Part shown: piece by piece, positions 55,001 to 64,000 of the stretch
Numbering within the stretch: the stretch's first letter is position 1
Layout of the letters: every line of letters starts with the position of its first letter
From: Seminavis robusta
Lineage: Eukaryota > Bacillariophyta > Bacillariophyceae > Naviculales > Naviculaceae
Direction: 5' to 3'
Length of the DNA: 64,000 nt
Assembly: GCA_903772945.1 (NCBI GenBank)
Contig: CAICTM010000008.1
Coordinates: 1 to 64,000, forward strand
Made by a program: the position numbers and the translations under genes
The notes under the pieces: model-generated
What the model was told of the DNA's origin: nothing
The model's database searches: none
The model's input: the letters and a program-made list of their open reading frames with translations, nothing else

Positions 55001-56725
55001 ATGCCATCTTCCCCGCCTAGCGCCTCCTCTTCTCCATCATCAGCACCGAGCAAGCAACCATCCACCTCTCCATCAGTTGTACCTTCAGGTATTCCATCCC
55101 AGAATCCATCATTTACACCCTCTACGCCTAGGAGGCCTTCTAGTCGCCCGTCTTCATCTCCCTCTCAGAGTCCCTCTGTAACACCAGGAAATCCAACCGG
55201 AAGCCTGACAATTCAACCGTCAGCATCACCCAGCACGTCTCAATCTCCGTCCACAGTACCGAGCAGTCAACCTTCTTCTGGATCACCCTCAAGTGTACCA
55301 AGTACAGAACCATCTGCCACACCATCTCTTGAACCATCCATTTCCCCCTCCAACTCTCCATCCTTCTCTCCATCCACTCTTCCATCTGGGGCACCATCGA
55401 TGAATCCCTCCAGGTCTCCATCCACTGTTCCTTCTATGTCCCCATCCTCACTTCCTTCCAAGCAGCCCTCGTCCACCCCTTCAGTGCGTCCTTCGGTTAC
55501 ACCAGGGGCACCTACCAGAAGCCCTTCCACAATGCCATCGGGATCCCCTACTGTATCAGCTTCTCCCTCCAATTTGCCTAGCTTCAATCCAAATGAATCT
55601 CCATCTATGACTCCCAGTATCAGTCCCTCCATGATTCCCAGCATTAGTCCATCATCCTTACCATCCAATATTCCCAGCACCAGTCCCTCGGACTTCCCTT
55701 CAATAAGTCCCAGTATCAGTCCTTCCATGGTTCCATCGTCTTTGCCATCGGGCTTGCCTTCCATGCTACCAAGCATCAGTCCCTCGGAATTCCCTTCAAG
55801 AACTCCCAGTATCAGTCCTTCTATGGTTCCATCATCTTCACCTTCAATGGTCCCTTCCATGCTTCCCAGCATCAGTCCATCATCCTTGCCATCCAGTATT
55901 CCCAGCACCAGTCCCTCGGACTTCCCTTCAACAAGTCCCAGTAGCAGTCCTTCCATGGTTCCATCGTCTACTCCTTCAATGGTACCTTCCATGGTTCCCA
56001 GCATCAGTCCCTCGGACTTCCCTTCAACAAGTCCCAGTATCAGTCCTTCGGATTTCCCATCGATATCTCCTTCAATGGCACCTTCCATGGTTCCCAGCAT
56101 CAGTCCCTCGGACTTCCCTTCAAGAACTCCTAGTGCCAGTCCTTCAGGTTTCCCATCGGTGCTTCCTAGCACTAGTCCCTCTGGGTCTCCTAGTGGGCCT
56201 CTGGCAGCTGCTCCATCATCAAGTCCAAGCACCCGTAATTCCTTTGCTCCATCCCTGAATCCCAGTGAAAGTCCATCCCTTCCGGTACCTTCATCTCAAC
56301 CCTCCATGGCACCATCCATCAATCCAACAGTTGCTCCAGTGGCAACCTGTACTCAAGTAGCAGTAGGAACAGCAAGCTCCATTTACCACAGAAGCGACTT
56401 GACGTCATGTCTTACTCTTCAATCTGATGGTGTAAGTGTTGCCATGGAAACTTGTACTGGCGCCTCAAACCAGCAATTCCAGTACAACACCTGCAGCCAG
56501 ATTGTGATACAGTCTAGTCAAGGATGTTTGGAGTATGCCGGTGGAAGTGGTTGGGTTTCAATAGCGACTTGCTCTTCTTCCAATACTTTTCATCACTGGA
56601 ATGCTGACAGTGGTGGAGGGATTGCAAGTGCCCAAAATGGGAGCTGTCTTGATACTGCTGGCAGTAGTCCCTGCCAAAACAAACAACAGGACCAGCTGAT
56701 TGTGGATTCCAGTTTTTGGGTTTGA
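49095..56725 (+). CDS. Giant mucin-like surface protein with ricin-type lectin domain
   Basis: Exons 49095-49853, 49941-50058 and 50160-56725 (phases 0 and 1) give nominally about 2,480 residues; the frame is disturbed many times by one-base changes in the repeats at 52.7-54.3 kb, but both sides are in one frame. Order: acidic N-terminus; conserved SAEAREAAIRAGFLGFLYGY and FQKFLAFVSKICQKLLKKFG (about 135-185); Gly linker and Ala/Gly hydrophobic stretch (about 250-300); conserved Cys region to about 620 (YNSMTGMCLDPLDRILLEAV, CNGCPDYEPLF, TLECQEILPGLLEL) with several N-x-S/T sequons; then PT, TPGSPS and PSxx repeats to about 2350; last, a ricin-B-like beta-trefoil segment (CLTLQSDGVSVAMETCTGAS, NQQFQYNTCSQIVIQ). 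No cleavable signal peptide: a type II anchor through the Ala-rich stretch is the likeliest topology. Inferred role: adhesion or cell-wall mucilage, binding sugars through the C-terminus. Its paralog follows at 58622. Confidence 0.8.
52432..54370 (+). repeat. Tandem repeat of about 126 bp (TPGSPS type), consensus degraded
   Basis: The clean unit is 42 codons made of two 21-codon halves: TPGSPSIEPTTASPNGSVPT-V and TPGSPSTSPTTGSPTTRTPT-V. About 15 units are present. From about 52.7 to 54.3 kb the same bases recur with frequent single-base losses, so all three frames are used in turn, whereas the TPGSPS units after 54377 are clean. This looks like collapsed or poorly corrected long-read consensus more than evolution. 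Confidence 0.8.
54780..56230 (+). repeat. PSxx tetrapeptide repeat (12-bp period)
   Basis: Codes for P-S-x-(S/P/L) units almost without interruption (SPSMVPSSSPSMVPSMLPSI, SPSDFPSTSPS). At 55.6-56.15 kb longer blocks recur with a SISPSDFPS / SPSMVPS alternation. Ser codons include AGT, TCC and TCA, so selection on the protein rather than simple slippage is plausible. The density fits heavy O-glycosylation of an extended stalk. Confidence 0.85.
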
Positions 56726-58621
56726 GATTGCAATTATCTAGAGACCAGTACTAACAGTACTAACGTGATAGTCATCGCTGCTGTTATTGTCATTAGTTTT
56801 ACACATCTTCAACTTTTCGAAGCATGTCTGTCAGTTCACTGCTTGTCCCGGCTCTCATAGCTGCCAGTGAATCCGGTACAAGGGAATTCATGGCGGCGGA
56901 ATCTTATTCGAGCACAAAGCACGAGTCTGTTGTTGGCTGGGATTGAATGCATGGCTGGCTAGGGCCCCAATAGGTCTGTTTGGAAGCAGGTGGATCTTTA
57001 TCAACATATGTTGAGGTATCCTTGCTGGAGCCTCCACCAGAGCAGTTGGAATGACGCCAGAAGCCACCATTCTGTGCGATTCGCAACGACGAGTTGTTTT
57101 AAAAAGCTTGGAGGGGACAAAGTTGCTAGCTAGCTCTTCCGACCATCAATCAGCCACAGTGCTTGCAGTCATTCCTCTTGGCCAGGATTGCTGAGCTCTG
57201 CATGGCCCTGCATCGTACTGTAGCGATGGACATGCAGCCGAGCATGTGGATGAAAAGTATGCCACACTATGAAAGCCAAAAGAGCGACTTCCTCGTGCCC
57301 CCCCCCCCCCCTATCAACGCCGTGGCCAATTTCACAGCATGGCTGGAGTCGTTGAAAGATGTATCCGTCGTGTTGGTACGCACCCGCCGGCCATGGCCAA
57401 TGCGAAGTTGAGCAATGCTACAATTTAATTAAAGGTAGAGGCGAAGTCCCTATTTTTGCAATCCTTGGTTCTGGACGTAGAATAATGGTTAAATCGCGCA
57501 ATTAAAGATCTCTTCTACTGAGTCTGTTAGTTGGCCATTACTGGATTTCTGCGCCCCTTTTGAACAAGGGAAGGCAGTCAATGAGTAATTCCTCCAAGGA
57601 ATTTGGCTCTGTAATTCACATGAATGCACGAGGGAATTCCTTCTCGCAGAGGTATTCCTTCACACAGAGGTAGTTCCATCAATGATTCCTGATACTCGGG
57701 TTATGCTCCCGCTTTTCACCAACCGCCTCATCAAGAGGCAAAGTCTTCATCTGATGAAGGCTCCGTCAGCCGTCAACACACCCGATGTTGCGGTCTGGAA
57801 GGACTGCTGAGTTTTGCACGGCACACGGAAGGCCCGGTGTGAAAGAATCGAATGATCAATCGAAACGGTTGACTGAGACTCAATTTCATGATTTCACGGG
57901 AGTCTAGCTAGCTAGCGATGTAGCTTCTACTAGCTAGTAGGCACTTTCTACGATCCAGTTGGGCCTGGAGGAGCGACCTCGAGGATCCCGGGGATGGTAT
58001 ACATCGAGTACGACCATATAAAACGAAGGCTCAGGTACATGTAGCTAGCATTTGGTGATTTGAGAAATAGAGTTAGAGACGACCTGCACAAGCTCGCCTG
58101 TTCGGAAAGACCAAGCTGTCCAAGACACCTCACGGCTGGTGATCGCTTTTGGTTTGTGGGTGATACACATGCACGAGGATAGAAGAGCTGATGGTGTATG
58201 TAACAAAGCCGCATTTTTGGAGCTTCGGAAATTGCCATCGTTGGAAGTGATGGGAGCTTGGCCCGGACCGAGAGAGGGTGGAGAGAATCGTGGACACTCG
58301 AGAATTCGCTCTTGGAAATGACTGGTATGTACAGTGTACGGTGTGTAAAACTCGACTGTCGCTCTTGGACAACTCTTGGACAAATCTATTATGTGCGCTC
58401 TAAACTCTAAACCCTGAAACCCCCGTTAAGTAAATTAGAGAGTGGAAGAATCGTGGACACTTCAGCTGAGGAACTAAATCATTGATTTCTCTGTTCTCCT
58501 TTCTGAACAAGGGTCTTTTCTTCAGCAGAGGACTTCAATAATTTTAAATCACTCGAGGACACCTCATCACACTTCCCAGATAGCTTCAATAAAGCAATAA
58601 ATCCCTGCAATCTTGGCACCA
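56726..58621. other. Intergenic, 1.9 kb, between the paralogs
   Basis: Contains a C homopolymer of about 14 at 57299-57312, CGCAGAGGTATTCC at about 57646 (a word like those in the 1.13-kb repeats), and a GCTAGCTAGC run at 57905. No gene is supported. Confidence 0.5.
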
Positions 58622-61600
58622 ATGCAGACACGGTCGTCTCTCATTTCCCTTTTAGCCAAACATGACGAAACACTTCTGCTCACCCATCGTTGGATTGTGG
58701 ATAGCAACCGAACAATTGACCCATGCATGGAGCTCAATTTTTCTTTGAAGTCTAAACCAACCACAGAGGCAACAAACAGCGGCGACAAACGATCTACTAC
58801 AAATATATTCAGCAGCCAAGCTCTAGCGGCAGCTATTCTATTAACCATGAATGCTCCCTTCACTGAACAACGGGGGTCGTCTCACAGCACTGGTAGTGGT
58901 CGACGGTCACTGGCACTCTCCAACCACAGCAGTCATCATGGCATCAGCCGTCGTACACTGGCCATCCACCGCTATCAGGGACGAGCATTGCCGACTAGCC
59001 TGACAGGCTCTTCCTCTCACACTGATGATACCGCCAATCGGATGGAACAGGGAACGATCCGAAGACGAATCCGAGAATCCATCGATGACTCCCACAATAG
59101 TTACTCCACCGCCGTGTCAGTCTACGATGATGAGGATGATGACAGTACAAATAGTCAAGATGCTGCCAATTTTCCATCCGCCGAAACACAAATCAGAGCA
59201 CAACATCAACCCAATTCACGGAACATCACAGACCACGAAAGCCAGCAATACCAAGACATTTCTTTGAATGACAATGACAATAATTCTCTCCGCAAAAGCA
59301 CGGATCACGAACAAGATAATATCAGTGACATGTGCTCGGAGCCAGAAGACTCCAATTCTACGTTTGACTCAGCAGAAGCTCGGGAAGCCGCCATTCAAGC
59401 GGGTTTTCTTGCTGTCATTATCAGCTATGTTCAAAACGACGTCTTTCAAAAGGTCCTGGCCTTTGTGTCCAAAATGTGCCAAAAACTCATGAAAAAATTT
59501 GGAAAGGGCAATGACCAGGAGGATGCACTGGGAGTGGAAGATTTGGCAGAAGAAGCCATGGAGGAGGCTGCCGACAATGCCAACTTTATGAGTCAAAGTG
59601 TCCAAGCCATTGGCGCTGGACCAGGGGGAGGTGGACCTGGAGGAGGTGGACCAGGAGGAGGAGGTGGTGGTGGAGTGGCTCCAGGACCCCCTCCTGTCGT
59701 GGCAGGAATGGCAATGGCTGCGGCCAGTAGTGCGGCTGCGGGAGCAGCGGCTGGTCCTGGAGCAGGGGCAGTGGCAGCTGCTGGGGGACTGGCGGGAGTT
59801 GTTGCTGGCGCAGGAGCAGCCGCTCAGGCAGGAGTGGCTGTTAGTGTCGCAGCAGTTGCAGCAGCTGCAGCAGTGTCAGCAGGCATCGCTGCCACCAGCA
59901 GTGCCATAACCGCGGAGACGGCAATAACGCCCATGGCCAACTCAAACCTACCCGATTGTTCAGCTTCATCTGAAGAAAAGATTGGCTATGTGGAACTTCA
60001 GATTGCATCAATACCCCCCAGTGTTCTAGAAGCAAACAAACAAGATCTTGAAGACCTATTCCAAGATATCTACAATGAAATGTCTGGAATGTGTTTGGAT
60101 CCCATGCAACGGGTTATGATTGAAGCTGTCTTACAAGAGTGGGAGACAGATTGGGGCTCTACAGCAACATGACGGATAGTAGTTGGCAAAACATGACCGT
60201 ACAAGAATACGACGAAGCAGTGGCCCAAAGTGTGACAACAACCTACTGGGAAGCGCAGGTTGACTGCAACAGCTGTCCAGACCAAGAACCATTGTTTCTA
60301 CCACGAGATGACACTGGTTTGCATTCTCCTCCACTGTCCAACTCTAATAGCCGGCGATTCATGTCAGTGCAAGACCGACGGTCACTGCAAGAATTTCCAC
60401 TAGAGCAATTCTTCTTGCTATTTGCTGCAAACTTTGGCTACAATATGCAACCTGTGCTTCTGGGAGACACGGCAAATATTCAAATTGTTCTAAATGGAAC
60501 AACAGAACAACAAGATGTCAGGCCCATTCGTGTTGTGGGAGGCACTACAAGGCCTGTAAAACCAGACGGCACCGCAGACAGAGATGATGTCGTAACAAAG
60601 CATGGGGAGGAAGATTTAGAAGAAGCCTATCTGATTGTTCAGGCAAATGAAGGAAGAATTGTGACTCCATTTGTCAGCAACGATTTGTCGGATATTGAGG
60701 CGTGCTTTGAGACCAGTTTCCAAGGAGAAGACAGCAATGTTGATGTGGTAGTTGAGGTATCTGACTTTTGTGAGCTAGTAATTGAGACAGCAACATATTT
60801 TGACTGCATACAGAACCCAACATCCTTGGAATGCCAAGAGATTCTACCTGGGCTCATTCAGCAAACAACTCTATCCTTTGGAATAGACATCACAGGAAGA
60901 GACACAATCGTGAAACCAGGTGCACCTATCGCTTATCCAGGTATTAATGACCCCACTACAAGTGCTTCACTAAGCTCACTTGCACAGACCTCATCACCAA
61001 CCACAGCTACACAACCTTTCTATCCTACAGTTTCAGGCGTTGCCACTCCCACCTTGATGGCTCCATCTTCTACTTTTTTAAATGCACCTTCTGGTGTAAT
61101 GGGACCATCTGCAGCTCTGACAACCAATGAATCACCCCTGCCTTCCAATATGGCTTTAGCCCCATCATCAGCAGGTTTTGGATCACCCACTTTTGCTGCA
61201 AATGCTCATCCAGGAGCTGCTGCTTTAGGGCCTTCTGGCTTAGCTGAACAGCAAGGTTTGCTCTCTGGCACTCTTCCTCCTTTGTGGCCCGCTTCTGCAG
61301 CTTCTCAGGCTGGTGCTCCATCTGGGGCTACTCAAATCGGCCCTTCTGCTTTGGAACCATCTAGCTCTGCTTCTGGTCAGCCAGGATCACCCTCTGTCAC
61401 AACCCCGTTCCATTCTCTGGTTAGTCCACATGTGGCAGGTTTGGTGATGACTCCTTCCAATGCAGAATCCTTTGGGTCAGCATCTCCCTACATTCCTACT
61501 GTGATTCCTGCTGGGCCAAAGGTAGGCACTCCTCCAGGGGCTCCATCCAACACGGCTGCCTTTGGGTCAGCTTCTGCCAGCATTCTTACAGATTCACCAG

Positions 61601-64000
61601 CAAGCCCCCCTGCTACAGTCAGCAATCCAACCGTAGCTCCAGCAATTCCAGGACCAAACCCCACATGGTTTGGGCCACCAACAGTCACTGAAGCCAATGG
61701 CAGCCCAAGTCCACCAGAAGCCTCATCATCAATTTCGACTCCAGTAACAGGTGGCCCAGTTGGTCAACCTACTTCATCATCGCCGGCACAGATTCCTTCA
61801 ATGCTAAGCCCTACAGCTGTTGTTGATACCATGAATGCACCCTCAAATTCCATTCCAGTCATGGAGACATCATCTACTCAAACAAATCCGGCACCAGTAT
61901 CACAAAAGGGCGACCCAGCTCCTGTGGCGCCTTCTCCCACTCCAGCCCCAAGAGATGAGACAAATCAAGGGCCATCCCCTGCTCCTACATTCACACCAAC
62001 CACAAACCCAACGGATCAACCAACAGACAACCCTACTCCGGCACCAACATTTGCTACAGACAGTCCTACATTTGAGCCCACAGAAAATCCCACACCGGCG
62101 CCAACATTTGCACCAACTGATCAACCAACAGACAACCCAACTCCAGCACCAACGTTTGCCCCTACAGGCAGCCCCACATTTGATCCAACCCCTGCACCAA
62201 CGTTTGATCCCACACCTGCACCAACATTTGCACCAATCAACAGTACTCCAGAACCCACATTCACACCAACGGACAATCCAACAACAGCAACAACATTCCC
62301 CACCACCCCCAACAGTCCATCAAGTCTGACTGACGTGCCGACAGCCAACCCGAATCAACTCCCCTCTATGTCTCCCTCACTCTCACCATCGTGGCTACCG
62401 TCCCTGGATTCTTCAGATTCCCCGTCAAGTGCCCCCACTTCATGTTCAGGGGTACTTGTTGATACAAGATCCACATACTATGTTTTCTTTGACAGTGACA
62501 TCTCTGCATTTACCAACGACACCCTCATTTCTGCTTTTGTGAATGGCTATGCCAATATACCACACCCATGTTCAGTGATTATCCACAGCATCACAGTTGA
62601 AGGCAGATCTCAGCGAAGAAGGCTACAAGCATCCCAAACAGTTCTATTCGGTATCAACAGCACACAGCCTTTTGGCAGGATCTTTCTGGATGTCATAATA
62701 GATGCCACAGCATTCCTTCAAGACTTCAATGCTGCCTTCAGTGGAGCAACTGCTTCTGGAATAGACACTGCCACGTCATCTCCGTCAGGAAGCCCCAGCA
62801 TCAGTCCAAGTGAGTCATTTTCTCCAAGCATCAGCCCCACTACTGGGGCACCCACTGCCAGTGTGGCCCCATCAATTATTCCCAGTATTAATCCTAGTGC
62901 AGGTCCCAGTGCATCGTCAAGACCAAGCACTAGTCCAACCGCAATTCCTTCTATGGTTCCAAGTACTTCAGCAGTGCAAAGTTCCAGTCCAACCTCGACA
63001 GCTTCCACATCTCCTAGTACATCAACAAGCCCAAGCACCAACCCCACAACATCGCCTTCAGCAGCACCCATTACATCAAAAAGCCCAAGTGTCATCCCCA
63101 CTGCAAGCCCTTCCACAGTTCCCAGTGAATCGTCTCTACCCAGTGGTATGCCCTCCATAGTGCCTTCTGCAGCTCCAAGTGAATCAAAAAGCCCCAGTAC
63201 CAGTCCTAGTGCACAACCTTCCACAAGCCCCAGTTTATCAGCAGGCCCAAGCTCCAACCCTTCTACAAGTCCCTCTACGAGTCCCACAACAGGAACACCA
63301 GTGGTTACTCCTGGAAGTCCCTCATTGGCTCCCACCACTGTAGGTCCCTCCACAACACCGATCACTTCCCTTCCCACCGTCACCCCCGGTTCTCCCAGTG
63401 TCAGCCCCACAACTGTGACCCCCACTGCTGCACCTACAACTGGAAGCCCTACGGTTACTCCTGGGAGTCCCTCATTGGCTCCTACTACTGGGAGTCCCAC
63501 AACCGGAACACCCCGAGAGTCCCACAACGGAACACCCACGGTTACTCCTGAAGTCCCTCATTGGCTCCCACCACGTAGGTCCCTCAAACACCCACACTTC
63601 CCTTCCCACCGTCACCCCCAGTTCTCCCAGTGTCAGCCCCACAACTGTGACCCCCACCGCTGCCCCCACGCTGAAAGCCTCCTGTTACTCCTGGAGTCCC
63701 TCATTGGCTCCTACTACTGGGAGTCCCACAACCGAACACCCACGTTACTCCTGGAAGTCCCTCATTGGCTCCAACCACGGTCGGTCCTGTGATAACACCC
63801 ACCACTTCTCTTCCCACCGTAACTCCTGGTTCTCCCAGTGTCAGCCCCACAACTGTGACCCCCACTACTGCCACTACAACTGGAAGCCCTACTGTTACTC
63901 CTGGGAGTCCCTCCTTGGCCCCCACCACAGAGAGTCCCACAACAGGAACACCCACGGTTACTCCTGGAAGTCCCTCATTGGCTCCCACCACTGCCAGTCC
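58622..64000 (+). CDS. Giant mucin-like surface protein, paralog (partial, runs off the end)
   Basis: ATG 58622 is used; ATG 58847 (MNAPFTEQRGSS) is a credible alternative. N-terminus Ser/Asp-rich; conserved SAEAREAAIQAGFLAVIISY and FQKVLAFVSKMCQKLMKKFG at about residues 250-290; Gly-rich then a long Ala-rich hydrophobic stretch, here with no intron; conserved YNEMSGMCLDPMQRVMIEAV, CNSCPDQEPLF, FPLEQFFLLFAANFGY and SLECQEILPGLI, matching the gene at 49095. One base is missing near 60145-60160 (after EWETDWG), after which the frame runs on to 63.5 kb, where repeat-associated shifts restart. Then PT-rich blocks, a folded-looking segment with two Cys at about 62.44-62.76 kb (STYYVFFDSDISAFTNDTLI), Ser/Pro repeats and TPGSPS repeats at the window edge. 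The C-terminus, and whether it has a lectin domain, are outside the window. Confidence 0.75.
61975..62320 (+). repeat. PTxxPT / NPTPAPTF repeat
   Basis: Units such as PTDQPTDNPTPAPTFA and GSPTFDPTPAPTF recur with a period of 4 residues and longer 8-12-residue blocks. The gene at 49095 has a matching but shorter block at 52.25-52.40 kb (EPTNEPTFEPTNNPT). Confidence 0.8.
63290..64000 (+). repeat. TPGSPS tandem repeat at the window edge
   Basis: Two 25-codon halves (TPGSPSLAPTTVGPS... and TPGSPSVSPTTVTPT...) make a 50-codon, about 150-bp unit. This is longer than the 126-bp unit of the first paralog but built from the same TPGSPS core. Single-base losses appear at about 63.5-63.75 kb. Confidence 0.8.

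Noticed and set aside
52432-56230. Regular short repeats considered as a CRISPR array
   Set aside because: Eukaryotic, in-frame coding repeat with no unique spacers.
55267-56232. 321-codon minus-strand frame, Gly/Asp/Glu-rich
   Set aside because: It is the antisense of the PSxx repeat; the 12-bp period keeps other frames open. The plus frame has the domains and introns.
62718-63539. 273-codon minus-strand frame
   Set aside because: Antisense of the TPGSPS and Ser/Pro repeats of the second giant gene, open only because of the repeat composition.
1-64000. tRNA, rRNA or snRNA genes
   Set aside because: None recognised by eye on either strand; a covariance-model scan would be decisive and was not possible.

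Overview
The window looks like nuclear DNA of a diatom, most likely a raphid pennate. The evidence is: small spliceosomal introns with GT/AG ends; a plastid protein whose signal peptide ends in an ASAFAP-type 'TAAF-S' motif; 27-residue ankyrin-like repeats of the ENGCPWDE type; a membrane cyclase-phosphodiesterase fusion; very long Pro/Ser/Thr-rich surface proteins; and diatom-type copia, LINE and Mutator-like debris. The species is inferred, not shown. Consensus quality is uneven: several otherwise intact host genes carry one-base shifts, mostly in homopolymers or tandem repeats.

Layout. 0-4.8 kb: weak coding traces, one shifted nuclear-type gene (2.0-2.7 kb, minus), a 153/157-bp tandem repeat and a diverged direct repeat. 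4.8-17.2 kb: a gene block with an ankyrin-like repeat protein, a mitochondrial Rossmann-fold protein, a plastid DUF3054 protein, a glyoxalase-like protein, an LRR-like protein and a two-exon disordered protein. 17.8-20.0 kb: two head-to-tail copies of an unclassified 1.13-kb repeat, each with CCAAT/CRE sites, a short reading frame and terminal hairpins. 20.4-20.7 kb: a fold-back repeat. 21.4-30.4 kb: two paralogous acidic proteins sharing FAxDLEALAxGLExAF, a second LRR-like protein, an N-myristoylation-type Lys-rich protein and a secreted two-repeat protein. 32.1-36.9 kb: a Mutator-like DNA transposon with two converging genes. 37.9-43.2 kb: a 17-exon receptor-type nucleotide cyclase fused to a cyclic-nucleotide phosphodiesterase, with micro-exons of 10, 12 and 10 nt; the phases close to 1,219 residues. 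43.4-44.3 kb: a 5'-truncated LINE with a 15-bp target duplication. 44.5-47.6 kb: a broken copia-type LTR element. 49.1-64 kb: two tandem paralogous giant proteins (the second runs off the window) with an acidic N-terminus, an Ala/Gly-rich hydrophobic stretch, a conserved Cys-containing region with N-glycosylation sequons and long PT/PS repeats; the first ends in a ricin-type lectin domain.

Working together. The cyclase-PDE can make and destroy the second messenger in one polypeptide behind a membrane sensor, so it is a self-limiting signalling unit. The two giant proteins read best as membrane-anchored, mucin-like cell-surface or adhesive proteins; their shared N-terminal family is the strongest candidate here for something undescribed. 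No tRNA, rRNA or CRISPR array was recognised.
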